A DNA stretch of 64,000 bases from Desulfuromonas sp. TF (GTDB lineage: Bacteria; Desulfobacterota; Desulfuromonadia; Desulfuromonadales; ATBO01). Below the pieces are notes generated by a model, which was not told the DNA's origin, searched no databases, and worked only from the letters and a program-made list of their open reading frames with translations. A program made the position numbers and the translations under genes. Positions 1 through 9,223 of this stretch are shown here, in pieces (the stretch's first letter is position 1; each line of letters opens with the position of its first letter). Location of the stretch: contig NZ_KI421423.1 of the NCBI RefSeq assembly GCF_000472285.1, positions 39,690 to 103,689 of the forward strand, read 5' to 3'.

Positions 1-1553
1 GATTTGACATTGGCGGTTAAGGTTATCTTCAGATTGTCGGTCATAAGCCATTCGATGCTTGGTGCAACTGCCATCCCGTCACTTCGAATGTCACGCGCCA
101 TCAGGAGTTGGGGGCTGATCCGGTCGCTGTACCACCAGCCCTTTAAGAGAAGGGTGGCGGTCCAATTGTCTTTGTAGTCGGGCATATCGTTCTCATGATC
201 CAAGATGTGCTGACCAAATACCTGGGTAGAGATCAGGAAGGCGCGCTTCTTGTTAAGAAAGGGAATCATCTGGTTTTTGTCGAAACCGATTACATAACGG
301 ACAATGTCAGTTTCTTTGTGTCCGTCCTTATCGCGGGGAAGTTCTTCGCCATTTGTGTAGACGGCCTCCAGTCGCCAAACCGCATCCATCGACTGGGAGT
401 AGTAGTCGATGGAACCACCGAATAAGTTGACCCTGGGGAAGACAATATCGAAGACCCCATCGGTTGCGGGCAGGCCGCTACCCGGGACTGCCGGATGCTC
501 TCGAAAATGCAGAGACGGCAGTTGCTGACGGTAATGCAGAATATTGGCAGAGAAGGTCGTGTCTTTGTAGACACCTTCAAATTTCAATCCGATTTGAGTG
601 TTTCTTAATTTCCAGCTGGGGATATCAACATCATGAATAATGGGTACTGGTCCTCCAGGATACAGGGGGCCAACTACAGGGTGAGCATCGATATTCAGGT
701 AGGAGCTGAAGAAATTCCCGGCATCCAGGATCGCATACGGTTGGCCGGACTGGCCGAGGACGCTGGGCCGGAACTTGTCGAAATTCCATACCAGGGTGGA
801 ATTGAACTCACTGAAAATGCCGGTTTGTCCCATGCGTGATTCAGCCTGCAATATCCACTGTGGGATGCGGATATCCTCCAACTCGTCATAAATGTTATGG
901 CGCGAATAATCGACCGGATTGATGACATCGAGCACTCTGAACAGGTCGGTTTTTCCCCAGACAACCTGTTGTTTGCCAAGGCGAACGGCAAATTTATCGC
1001 CGCCAGACAGGTCGTAGGCCGTGTCAAGATAGAGTTCTCTTATGAAGTCAAATTCATCATTGAACTCCGGGAACTTGGCCTCGTCCTCATCCAGGTCCAT
1101 GTAATCATCAAGATTCCTACACAGAGTTGGATCGTTTTCGCAGGGGAATGGCACGGGAGCAGAGAGAAAGGGTTTCCCGCCCAAAATCGGGTGGCCGGTT
1201 GTTGCATCGCCTCGGGGGTGCCAGTTTTGCCCAAGATAGTCTTCCCTTGCAGACGCTCCGAATTCATCATCGTTCAGATCATAAACGCCATCATAAGTGG
1301 CACGCAATACACCATTGATGGAAAACTGGGAAAAGAAGTTGCTGTCGATCTCCTTCATAAACTCCAGCTGTGCGGTATTGCGAAATTTTGATAATCCCCG
1401 TCCGTCTCTGACATGTGTGGCGTTTTCAAGAAAGCCATCAACCTCGACTTTTTTCGCTCCTACCGGTGTCGTAAGCAGCAGCATGCCGCCAATGCAGGCG
1501 ATCATACCTAGGAGCACCTTTGTCGCTTTCATTGTCCTTGTTCTGCCGGGCAT
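1..1553 (-). CDS. DUF1302 family outer-membrane-type protein, copy 1 (3' end beyond window)
   Basis: About 517 residues are visible and the C-terminus lies outside the window. The protein is closely similar along its length to the complete 645-residue DUF1302 protein at 53.7-55.6 kb, sharing stretches such as VLDVINPVDYSR and TQVFGQHLLDH-like motifs. It opens with a signal peptide (MKATKVLLGMIACIGGML then a VGA-type cleavage region). I chose the ATG at 1553 because a strong AAGGAGG lies six bases upstream; an in-frame ATG at 1532 is the alternative. The first 25 bases overlap the end of the RND gene, which suggests translational coupling. DUF1302 proteins are predicted outer-membrane beta-barrels of unknown substrate. 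By analogy with the second copy, a DUF1329 gene should follow just outside the window. Confidence 0.85.
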   Translation of the reverse strand, partial: MPGRTRTMKATKVLLGMIACIGGMLLLTTPVGAKKVEVDGFLENATHVRDGRGLSKFRNTAQLEFMKEIDSNFFSQFSINGVLRATYDGVYDLNDDEFGASAREDYLGQNWHPRGDATTGHPILGGKPFLSAPVPFPCENDPTLCRNLDDYMDLDEDEAKFPEFNDEFDFIRELYLDTAYDLSGGDKFAVRLGKQQVVWGKTDLFRVLDVINPVDYSRHNIYDELEDIRIPQWILQAESRMGQTGIFSEFNSTLVWNFDKFRPSVLGQSGQPYAILDAGNFFSSYLNIDAHPVVGPLYPGGPVPIIHDVDIPSWKLRNTQIGLKFEGVYKDTTFSANILHYRQQLPSLHFREHPAVPGSGLPATDGVFDIVFPRVNLFGGSIDYYSQSMDAVWRLEAVYTNGEELPRDKDGHKETDIVRYVIGFDKNQMIPFLNKKRAFLISTQVFGQHILDHENDMPDYKDNWTATLLLKGWWYSDRISPQLLMARDIRSDGMAVAPSIEWLMTDNLKITLTANVK

Positions 1554-3997
1554 GTCGTACCTCCTTGTGCTATTTTATGTGACGATAATGCTGCAGAGGG
1601 GGAGAAAGAGTGGATTACTCCATCCTCGTCCTCGTAGGCAGCGCAGATAAACTTCGGTCTAAACACCAACACCCACGCAGGGACCAGAATCATTGCAGCA
1701 ATTGCGTTGAGAATGACCATAACAATAAGCAACAAGGCCGCGTCGGCCTGGAAGCGCAGATCAGACAGGATCACCCACATGACAATCCCAGAAATCAGGG
1801 TAAGGACCGTGAAGCTGATTGCCTGGCCTGTGGTGGTAATGGCTCGCTTTACGCTCGAACTAATGGATTTCAAAGTCACCATTTCAGTCCGAATCCGATC
1901 CATCATGTAAATTGAATAATCAATTCCGACACCAATACCCACGGCTATTATCGGTACGGTATTAATATTGATCCCCATCCCTGTCATTCCCATATACCCA
2001 TAGGTTAGGGAGGTGGCGAAGAGCATCGCCATAAACATCATCAGTCCGGCTGCGAGGGAGGAGTAGAAGATGGTGACGAAGGTGAAAATCAGCAAAAACG
2101 CCAAGGGAAGCACTTTGAGGTTGGTTTCGTATGCCGCTTCGTTCATGGCCGCTGTTACTCCAATGGTGCCTCCCGCCAAGCGTATTGTCAGCCCTTCGAC
2201 CTTGCCCTCGTTTTCGGCTATCCACTGCTTAGCGGTATGAATCGCACGCCGGATCGTCTCGCCCCGGTGATCCTTGTAATAGAAAACGAGATTGGCCATT
2301 CGTTCGTTGGGATCGACAAACTCATTCAGGGCACCTGGGATGGGGTTGGACATCATATAGGTGAACATCAAACCGCCAACGTACGACGAATCCTTGGGGA
2401 TCTGATCCCACCGTGGATCATTGTTGTGCAACAGTCGGTTGACCTGCTTTACAAGCCCCTGAATGCCTTTGACGCCGCCTACCTCGGGGTCCAGCAGCAT
2501 GTGCTTTTGCAGGTCTCCCAGGGCATGTAATACCTCGGGTCGCTTGATACCTCCCTTGCTGTCGGTCTCAGCGACCAGGTACAGTTCCTCGGACCCCGGG
2601 AATCGATCATTAATCTCCGTGGAAGAGATGTTGTAGTCATGATCCTGATACAGGATTGGAGAACCCGGTTCAGATTCGCCAATAACGACCCTCGATGAGG
2701 CAAACCACCCTCCGCACAGCAAGACACCTGCGCCAATCAATGCCACTACTGCCGCTTTTTTAGAGCTGATGATGCTGGCGCAAAAGGTACCAATCCCACG
2801 AAAGAAGGTCTGCTTGATCAAGGTATCTTTCGGTTTGGGTAATATTGACAACAGCAAGGGTACCGACAACAGAACGGTGACGATGAGGGACAGTGCCCAA
2901 AGGGAGGCGTAGTGGGCCAGCTTGGTATTAAGGGGGATGGAACCTATGGCGATCAACAGCAGACCAATGGCATCTGAAACAACACCTAGGGTTCCAGGGC
3001 GGAACAGGTTCTCAAATGTCTTCCGGGAAGCTTTGTGGGGGTCCGGGTCTATGGCGAGTTCTTGGTAGTAGCGTTCTACCAGTTGGATACCGTGAGACAT
3101 GGCCCGCGCACTGATCAGGAAGGGGATGACCAGGCCAAGCGGGTCCAGGTTGTAGCCGAAGAGGGAAATGATGCCGAGTCCCCAGATGCAGGAAACAATC
3201 ACCCCCGCCAGCGGAACCAGCACCCCGTAAACATTCCGAAAATAGAATATTAACAGGAGAACCATGATCAGCGCGGTAAACAAAAAGATCTGAATGACCT
3301 GGTCCAGGTATTGATATGCCCAGCCCACCAATATCGGCTGGCCGGTTGCAAAAATGCGGATTCCTGGGGCCGTTTCCTTTGTACGTAGCTCCTGAACCTG
3401 CTTAAATGTCTCAGCGTAATCGAGCTTCCCTTCATTCAATTGGCCCTTGATCAAGGCCATGTGCAGATCTGGCGATATCAGGGGGCCATAAACACGGGGG
3501 TCGGCCGATACCTCCTGTCGAATGGTTGCAAGTCTTTCTGCCGACAGGTCTGTTTGGGCAGGGTCGTAGTAGGGTTCGGAGTTGACGTTGCCGTCATTGG
3601 TCAACCAGACCTTGCGGGTGTTGCGATGGGTGAGACTGGTCACAAGGTTGTGATTTATTCCTGGCAGCCTATCCACCGCTTGGGTAATACGGTGAATCCT
3701 GGCCAAGGTTTCGTTGCTGAAAATATCGCCATCCTCAACCTCAACGCCTACAATTATCACGTTGGCACCGCCAAAGGACTCTTTGATTTCGTTGTGCAAC
3801 TGGATGTAGCTGTGAGTTTGCGGCAGTAGGTCGGCAAAATCCGAATAGATCTTCACAGCCGGGATCTGCGCAGCGAAGAAGACCGTCACAAGCAGGATCA
3901 GCCCGAGGACGATTTTGGGATGATAGAATACCTGCTTGTCTAATTGGTTTAGCAGATGAGTAATTTTATGAGCTTTTCCGGATGTTTTGTCTGGCAT
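1529..3997 (-). CDS. RND superfamily (MMPL-type) exporter, copy 1
   Basis: The product is 822 residues, within the usual range of single-chain RND/MMPL-type transporters. It has one membrane helix near residues 30-50, a large periplasmic loop, a helix bundle around residues 230-400, a second periplasmic loop, and a final bundle around 640-790. The duplicated layout (GXXXD-type helices such as VGIGVGIDYSIYM near residue 700) is typical of proton-driven hydrophobic-substrate transporters. It starts at an ATG preceded by AGGAG at good spacing, 15 bases after the YCF48-like gene. It is a clear paralogue of the 823-residue protein at 55.7-58.1 kb. The substrate is unknown; its place behind the bss genes suggests aromatic or other hydrophobic compounds, which is inference. 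Confidence 0.88.
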   Translation of the reverse strand: MPDKTSGKAHKITHLLNQLDKQVFYHPKIVLGLILLVTVFFAAQIPAVKIYSDFADLLPQTHSYIQLHNEIKESFGGANVIIVGVEVEDGDIFSNETLARIHRITQAVDRLPGINHNLVTSLTHRNTRKVWLTNDGNVNSEPYYDPAQTDLSAERLATIRQEVSADPRVYGPLISPDLHMALIKGQLNEGKLDYAETFKQVQELRTKETAPGIRIFATGQPILVGWAYQYLDQVIQIFLFTALIMVLLLIFYFRNVYGVLVPLAGVIVSCIWGLGIISLFGYNLDPLGLVIPFLISARAMSHGIQLVERYYQELAIDPDPHKASRKTFENLFRPGTLGVVSDAIGLLLIAIGSIPLNTKLAHYASLWALSLIVTVLLSVPLLLSILPKPKDTLIKQTFFRGIGTFCASIISSKKAAVVALIGAGVLLCGGWFASSRVVIGESEPGSPILYQDHDYNISSTEINDRFPGSEELYLVAETDSKGGIKRPEVLHALGDLQKHMLLDPEVGGVKGIQGLVKQVNRLLHNNDPRWDQIPKDSSYVGGLMFTYMMSNPIPGALNEFVDPNERMANLVFYYKDHRGETIRRAIHTAKQWIAENEGKVEGLTIRLAGGTIGVTAAMNEAAYETNLKVLPLAFLLIFTFVTIFYSSLAAGLMMFMAMLFATSLTYGYMGMTGMGININTVPIIAVGIGVGIDYSIYMMDRIRTEMVTLKSISSSVKRAITTTGQAISFTVLTLISGIVMWVILSDLRFQADAALLLIVMVILNAIAAMILVPAWVLVFRPKFICAAYEDEDGVIHSFSPSAALSSHKIAQGGTTCPAEQGQ

Positions 3998-4012
3998 TGC
4001 TAGGGCTCCTGA

Positions 4013-5014
4013 TTATTGTTCCTGTTTGGTATTTGTGGTTATTATTGTTCCCCTACCACCGGCAACCAGCAGTAGATCATCGGCGAGGACCTCTCCATCA
4101 CGGAGATAACCGTTCGCGTGGAGGTGTGACGTATCAAGAGCCACCCAGCGCTGATCACTCAGTTCGAGGACTGTGCCATGCTCCCCGAAGACGAAAAGTC
4201 GGCCACCCTCGGCATGAAACCCGTAAAGGGGAAAGTCGGTGGGCGTCTCTTGACGCCTCCAGGTTGCACCGCCATCGGTGGTGTGTAGAATCGTCCCATA
4301 CAGTCCGGCAGCCCAGCCATGTTGGAGATCGGCAAAGTAGCTGTCCTGAGGATAGAAATCGGCAGGAAGCATACCGAAGCGTTGCCAGCTTTGACCGCCA
4401 TCCTCGGTTTTGGCAGTCAAACCGAACTCGCCGAGAACAAATCCGTTTTGCGCATCGAGGAACTTAATTTTGGTCAGCATCGCATCCTGGTCGAGGCTGT
4501 TTTCTTTCCAGCTCTTACCCTGGTTTGTGCTGTGTAAAAGGGTGGTGAAGCTGCCCACAACCCAGTAATCACCGTTGGGAGCGCAGGTCAGGGAGAGCAT
4601 GTCTTCTCGGGTAGGCAGATCTGACTTGGTCCAGTCCTGGCCGTTGTCGATGCTGATCCACACTTGCTGCTCCACGCTCAGCGCGATCAGCGAGTTGTCG
4701 GGACAGCTGTCAATGTCGATAAGATTGGGTTTCCCCATCAGCCCAGTACGAGTCCACTGCAGTGGTTCCTTAATGCCATTGGGCTTAGGGCTGGTAATAA
4801 TTACCCCCGTGTCGCCGACAACTGTAACGACAGCCTCATTGGTTGCGACAGCCTGAAAATTATCAGTACGACGTACCGACTTTGTTCTCTCCTGATGGAC
4901 GCCGTCAAGATCCAACTTTGCCTCGCAGCCCATAAGCAACAACGGGAATGCTAAAAGTAACAATACTGTTTTGATTTTCCGTGGATGTGACTCCAGCTGG
5001 TTTCTAAATGTCAT
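4013..5014 (-). CDS. YCF48-like beta-propeller lipoprotein, copy 1
   Basis: This 333-residue protein begins with a basic start and hydrophobic stretch ending in a lipobox (LLMGC, Cys30), so it should be a lipoprotein. The body carries repeated BNR/YCF48-type blades with S/T-x-D-x-G-x-x-W motifs (SIDNGQDW, STNQGKSW, TEDGGQSW, TTDGGATW). YCF48/HCF136 proteins are assembly factors in phototrophs; in heterotrophs this family often sits beside RND, DUF1302 and DUF1329 genes with no proven function. GGAGA lies eight bases before the ATG. It is the first gene of the module and is followed closely by the RND exporter. The 69 bases upstream show no clear promoter, so it may be read from the bss genes. 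Confidence 0.85.
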   Translation of the reverse strand: MTFRNQLESHPRKIKTVLLLLAFPLLLMGCEAKLDLDGVHQERTKSVRRTDNFQAVATNEAVVTVVGDTGVIITSPKPNGIKEPLQWTRTGLMGKPNLIDIDSCPDNSLIALSVEQQVWISIDNGQDWTKSDLPTREDMLSLTCAPNGDYWVVGSFTTLLHSTNQGKSWKENSLDQDAMLTKIKFLDAQNGFVLGEFGLTAKTEDGGQSWQRFGMLPADFYPQDSYFADLQHGWAAGLYGTILHTTDGGATWRRQETPTDFPLYGFHAEGGRLFVFGEHGTVLELSDQRWVALDTSHLHANGYLRDGEVLADDLLLVAGGRGTIITTNTKQEQ

Positions 5015-5083
5015 TTCTTAGGTCTCCCTTTACAATTATCAGTGTGCTAATAATTTAAATATACTAATTGGTATTTATGTATT

Positions 5084-6781
5084 TTAGTTGAATAACTTTT
5101 TAAATACTAACGGAAGTTGATTTAAATTCTCAACGAATTGTACATATTTGCCATATTCTTTTCGAAGCATATCTTTATTCATTGGGTCACATTTTAAACC
5201 AAGAGTCAAAAGACGAATTTTACTCTCTTCGCAGTGTCGTATAGCATCACTTACACCGCATCCCCAATTTGATGCACCGTCGGTAAGGTGAATGATAATG
5301 GGCCTCCGTTTGCTGTCTCTTAAGAAGAGAGTTGTGGCAATAATTGCCTCACCGGAAGCTGTCCTCCCGTGGGGTGTAACGGAAAAGAATTTTCCCTGCA
5401 TGTAGATTTCCGTAATGCGGCAAGTATCCTTTCTTTCGTTGTAAGCAAAAATTCTGGCATTAGAGTTATAACTGAGAATTGCCAAAAAAAGTGTCTGATA
5501 GATTGTTTCAATTTTTGCCCACTTATCAGGTTCAGCCATGGACCCGGTGCAATCAACGAGAAGTATGATGTCATTCTTGAGTTCGAAAAAAAATTTTTTC
5601 ATGGTGAAAATTGAACCGTTGGTTGCAACTCTGAACAACCTTGAACGATCGATCTTCCCTGATTTGAGTCCTCTATTGTAATTGAAGTTACGTTGAGCAA
5701 GCGATCTGAAGAAGGTTTTGAGTTGATAGAGGAGTGCGTTGTCAACGGTGTTTCTTGCCGGCATAACGAAGTCGTTCCCTTCGACGCGGGCCATGTCGCC
5801 AAAATTAGCAACGACCCCTTTCACCTGCTCAGTGAAATCTACACGTTTCTTCTGAAGGTTTCTTTCTATCTCATCCGCGTAGCTGAGGAGTATCGATCTG
5901 ACGGCTTCCTGAGCTCTGCCCTCCCTCTCATCATTTTCCCTGATGGCTCCAGAGACAAGAAACGGGTCTCTTCGGTCTGCTGGCCAAAACTTCACCTTTT
6001 CGAGTAGTTTGTCGAAGATGGCTGCATATAGTTCCAATCTAAAGTCACAGCGATCTTTTACGCTTGATCGTGATGAACACCCCTTCTCAAATCCTTCAAC
6101 AATGCCATTGAGAATTGCCAATGGCTCTCTGTAAAACTGGGTAGAAGAAATACGCCCCACCATGCCAACGACTGTGGGATCATCATATTCCTTTTTGTAC
6201 GCGACTTTTTCCCTGTCAGTCGCCATATCCCACCATATATGCATAAGTTCTATGAATGTCGGTGGTGAGATGAATTCGTTCTTGGCTTTTCTTTGCGCCC
6301 ATTTCCTTGCTCTTTCGGTGTAGGCCCCGTAGATACTCCTATTCGAAATAAGGTCTACGTAGACCTTTTCGGCCATCTCGATGAATCTGGAAAATTTATA
6401 TTTATAGACTGGGGACAAAGCGTAGTTTGTGCGTGCCATATGGATGACATGATCCGTCCATTCTGTTTTGTGAAAGGCTTCGTGTACAGCTATCCCTACG
6501 ACAATATCTGCCTTGTCCGCTGGGATGGGGTACGCTCCTAGAACCGGTGAGGGGTCGAGAGCAATATCCTCCGTCTTGTAGGGCATTCCTTCCCAGACGA
6601 CGGAGCCGATATTTCTGCCGATGTGCGAAACGGCTTTGCGGATGCCGCCCAGTAGCTTGGCCAGCTCCAGTAATTCAACGGACGATTTGTCCCTGCGCCA
6701 GTAGGCCGAGTGGCCGACTTCCGCGCTTACGAGGAGGCGCCTTTTGGGGGCTATGTTGCATTTGTATTCGCATCCACGCAT
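5084..6781 (-). CDS. VWA-domain protein with HExxH motif, partner of MoxR ATPase
   Basis: The product has 565 residues. The C-terminal third is a von Willebrand A domain with a MIDAS-type motif DCTGS at 410-414 (Thr where Ser is commoner) and the downstream LTDGASN strand. The N-terminal part contains HEAFH at 100-104, matching the HExxH zinc-peptidase pattern, in a hydrophobic context (DIVVGIAVHEAFH). It follows the MoxR-type ATPase by nine bases. MoxR/VWA pairs such as CbbQ/CbbO and NorQ/NorD activate or insert cofactors into metal enzymes. I infer a chaperone or activase role for the glycyl-radical enzyme of this operon. Whether the HExxH site is catalytic is unknown. Confidence 0.8.
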   Translation of the reverse strand: MRGCEYKCNIAPKRRLLVSAEVGHSAYWRRDKSSVELLELAKLLGGIRKAVSHIGRNIGSVVWEGMPYKTEDIALDPSPVLGAYPIPADKADIVVGIAVHEAFHKTEWTDHVIHMARTNYALSPVYKYKFSRFIEMAEKVYVDLISNRSIYGAYTERARKWAQRKAKNEFISPPTFIELMHIWWDMATDREKVAYKKEYDDPTVVGMVGRISSTQFYREPLAILNGIVEGFEKGCSSRSSVKDRCDFRLELYAAIFDKLLEKVKFWPADRRDPFLVSGAIRENDEREGRAQEAVRSILLSYADEIERNLQKKRVDFTEQVKGVVANFGDMARVEGNDFVMPARNTVDNALLYQLKTFFRSLAQRNFNYNRGLKSGKIDRSRLFRVATNGSIFTMKKFFFELKNDIILLVDCTGSMAEPDKWAKIETIYQTLFLAILSYNSNARIFAYNERKDTCRITEIYMQGKFFSVTPHGRTASGEAIIATTLFLRDSKRRPIIIHLTDGASNWGCGVSDAIRHCEESKIRLLTLGLKCDPMNKDMLRKEYGKYVQFVENLNQLPLVFKKLFN

Positions 6782-6790
6782 GTGATGCCC

Positions 6791-7666
6791 TCAGATTGCC
6801 TTTTGCAGAAAATTGCTGTCGAACAGTACGTATTCGGTAACAACGTTTTCATCGTAGCCCTTGTTGAAATGCAAACCTGCCAGGATGGTTTCGAGTATTT
6901 CCTGGTTTGTCTGCAAGCTGACCGTCAAGGACTGCCGTAGCGTGGCGCCGACGGCCATCATGTCGCCCAACATAAGTGCTGTGCGGGTGGACACGTCCAT
7001 GCCAAGGTCGCCGTGCCCGCGCAGAAAGTTCAGGGCGGCCATGATGTCCGCGGCCTGTTCCGGATTGATCCCCGTTTTCATAATCAGGACTTCTTTTTCG
7101 ACTTCGTTCGGTAGGTAGTCCATCAGCAAAAAATAGAAACGATCACGGAGTGCAGCATCCAGCACCTCGGTTCCGACAAAATCTTCCCCTTCGTTTAACG
7201 TTGCGAAAAAGACAACGCCCTCTGCGACCTTCAGATGACCCAACTCTTCCAACCAGACGTCCCTAGTGTCCGAAAGGAGAGAAAAAAGCATGTTAAGAGC
7301 CTTGGGATGCTCCGGACGGTTGATCTCTTCGAGATGAATGACTGTGTTGGGCGTTTGAATGGCTTCAGGAAATAAAAACTGCCTGTATTTCGTCTCTCCT
7401 GCTTCCAGGGCGTACTCGCCGAACAGCTGACCCGGTTCGGAAAGAATCCCAACCTGAAAGGTCGACAGGGGGCGCTGGTAGATAGCGGCGAATTGCCTTA
7501 CCAACGAAGATTTACCACACCCCTGACGGCCGGAGATCAGCACGTTCACCGGCTTTTTTTGCGAAAGCAGGTTGATCTTTTCGAAGATGTCGGCAAGATC
7601 TTTGCTCACATAGAAGTATGGATCTTCCGGAGGTATCGATAAATTCTCTTTTCTGTTTGCTGACAT
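6791..7666 (-). CDS. bssE: MoxR-type AAA+ ATPase, BssE-like
   Basis: A 291-residue single AAA+ module. Walker A is GRQGCGKS at 46-53, Walker B is VIHLEEINRP near 108-117, and an arginine-finger region LRDRFYFLLM follows. This is the MoxR subgroup. Toluene operons of denitrifiers encode such a protein (BssE) next to benzylsuccinate synthase, thought to help assemble or activate it. The gene lies in the bss transcription unit and is coupled to the VWA gene downstream. The symbol is assigned from context plus family, so it is less certain than the domain call. Confidence 0.82.
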   Translation of the reverse strand: MSANRKENLSIPPEDPYFYVSKDLADIFEKINLLSQKKPVNVLISGRQGCGKSSLVRQFAAIYQRPLSTFQVGILSEPGQLFGEYALEAGETKYRQFLFPEAIQTPNTVIHLEEINRPEHPKALNMLFSLLSDTRDVWLEELGHLKVAEGVVFFATLNEGEDFVGTEVLDAALRDRFYFLLMDYLPNEVEKEVLIMKTGINPEQAADIMAALNFLRGHGDLGMDVSTRTALMLGDMMAVGATLRQSLTVSLQTNQEILETILAGLHFNKGYDENVVTEYVLFDSNFLQKAI

Positions 7667-7779
7667 AATATTTGTACCTTACTGAAGTAGATGGAAATGA
7701 TCTCTCTATATTTCCTTCACGGCTGTGAACAACCCTTGCAATACCAGGCTCCCCGATCAAGTAATGACGGGTAAAGTCA

Positions 7780-8841
7780 TCAGGCCAGAAAATGCATTTG
7801 AGTCAGACATTTTTCGACATGGCGCAGGATGTCCTGACAGTCTTCGGTATAGAGATCTTTTGCGGACTTGCCGCCGGAGCGTAGTGACCGGGCAATGGCC
7901 TTTCCGCACCGGTAGCCACTATCCATGGCCGCGCTGATTCCTTCGCAGTTAAGGTAGATAAAGCCAGCCGCTTCGCCGGTAAGGAGCACATTCTCCTTGC
8001 CCATAAAGATCGGCAGGAGTTCACACATGCAACCCTCGTCCCGCCAATGTTCGCCAAAAGTGACGCCGAAGCGGCTCGAAAGCAGTTCTTTGAATTTCTC
8101 CATAGAATCCCGAAGGTTGCGCCCATCTACCCCACCCACATGCATAACCAGATATTCATCCTTCTGATGGACACACAGGATGTAATCCCCAATGTCAGGC
8201 CTCAAGAAGACGGTCCAACCATCTTTCTTTAGTGAGCCCAGAGACCCCACTTTGTAATAACTCTGAAAGGATGCGAGCCTTTGCCTTTGGGCGGATTCCG
8301 GAGTCTGTGCTCTGAGTAAACGCCGCACGGTCGAATCATTGCCATCTGCGCCCACGAGGTACTTGCAGGTGAAGACGGACGATTCGTTCGATCGAGCCGT
8401 TTGGACATGAACCTTCACAAAACTCCCGCTGCTGTCAAAGGCTTTGACACGCGTACCGTCACGGTACCCCGCACCCGATTGATCAAGCAGCCATTTATCA
8501 AACTTGTTTCGCCAGATGTTCTGATAGGTACGTGAGAACTTTTTGCCATCCTTGTCTATTTCCCAGGTATATGGGATATAGCCTCGTTCATCATCCCATT
8601 CGCAGATGTCGTCCGCTTGCACGTATTTGTTGCTGCAATAGACCTCAGGCGGAGCATCGCCCCCCAAATATGTCCTGACGAGTTCCTGGGTCTGTCCGAA
8701 CAAGACACCGGAACAGGTCTTGTGTCGGGGGAGGAATTCTTTTTCGAGGACAAGGACACTGAACCCTTCATCCTTAAGTGCCTTGGCACAGCAGGAGCCT
8801 GCGGGCCCGGAGCCGGCTACGACGACATCATACAGTTGCAT
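7780..8841 (-). CDS. FAD-dependent oxidoreductase, geranylgeranyl-reductase-like family
   Basis: The product has 353 residues. The N-terminus carries the dinucleotide-binding motif VVVAGSGPAGS followed by an acidic strand end (VLVLEKE), and GADGNDSTVRR near residue 180 and LTGEAAGFIY near residue 290 fit the FixC/geranylgeranyl-reductase branch of flavoproteins. It has an excellent AGGAGG before the ATG. It lies between the small subunit bssB and the MoxR ATPase, in the same direction, so it is probably co-transcribed. I know of no such gene in the characterised bss operons; it could supply electrons, modify a pathway intermediate, or be a passenger. The function is unknown. Confidence 0.75.
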   Translation of the reverse strand: MQLYDVVVAGSGPAGSCCAKALKDEGFSVLVLEKEFLPRHKTCSGVLFGQTQELVRTYLGGDAPPEVYCSNKYVQADDICEWDDERGYIPYTWEIDKDGKKFSRTYQNIWRNKFDKWLLDQSGAGYRDGTRVKAFDSSGSFVKVHVQTARSNESSVFTCKYLVGADGNDSTVRRLLRAQTPESAQRQRLASFQSYYKVGSLGSLKKDGWTVFLRPDIGDYILCVHQKDEYLVMHVGGVDGRNLRDSMEKFKELLSSRFGVTFGEHWRDEGCMCELLPIFMGKENVLLTGEAAGFIYLNCEGISAAMDSGYRCGKAIARSLRSGGKSAKDLYTEDCQDILRHVEKCLTQMHFLA

Positions 8842-8931
8842 TCAATCCTCCTAGCCTCCCTTCCCAGAAGGCGTAATTTCCGGCCCAGTCAAGGAGAAAG
8901 TGATTAGGGTTTGGGAAGGGGATTTCCGGGA

Positions 8932-9159
8932 TCACACATGCTCCCGGAAGCTGAGCTTGCCGACCTCGTGGCTACCGCAGGTCATATTGTTCACGTCGGT
9001 TACCCATCTTTTCCACACGCCACCCATTGGAGTTCTGTTGACTGTGCATTGTCCCCGAAGCGGATTGGTGGGATCGGCTATTTGCCATTTGCAGCTACGG
9101 CAAGGTTTTTTGGTTCCAATTTCCTCATGCATCATTTTGTGATTAGTCGTTGCGCTCAC
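8932..9159 (-). CDS. bssB: Benzylsuccinate synthase beta (small Fe-S) subunit
   Basis: I take the GTG at 9159 as the start because AAGGAGG lies five bases upstream; this gives 75 residues. Four cysteines in the pattern CxxC-x14-C-x(n)-C (PCRSCKW, RGQC, MTCGS) match the HiPIP-like small subunits of benzylsuccinate synthase, each holding one [4Fe-4S] cluster. It follows bssA in the classic C-A-B order with a stem-loop between. The small subunits of 4-hydroxyphenylacetate decarboxylase carry two clusters with more cysteine/histidine ligands and fit less well. Confidence 0.85.
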   Translation of the reverse strand: MSATTNHKMMHEEIGTKKPCRSCKWQIADPTNPLRGQCTVNRTPMGGVWKRWVTDVNNMTCGSHEVGKLSFREHV

Positions 9160-9183
9160 TGTTTCCTCCTTGCCTAGATAACG

Positions 9184-9211
9184 AGGAGGCATCCTCTTCT
9201 GGATGCCTCCT
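9184..9211 (-). promoter_or_regulatory. Stem-loop between bssA and bssB
   Basis: A perfect 11-base-pair hairpin (AGGAGGCATCC, six-base loop, GGATGCCTCCT) sits in the short gap between the bssA stop and the bssB ribosome-binding site. No T-tract follows, so it is more likely an RNA stability or processing element setting subunit ratio than a terminator. Confidence 0.6.
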
Positions 9212-9223
9212 GGTAGGGGATTC

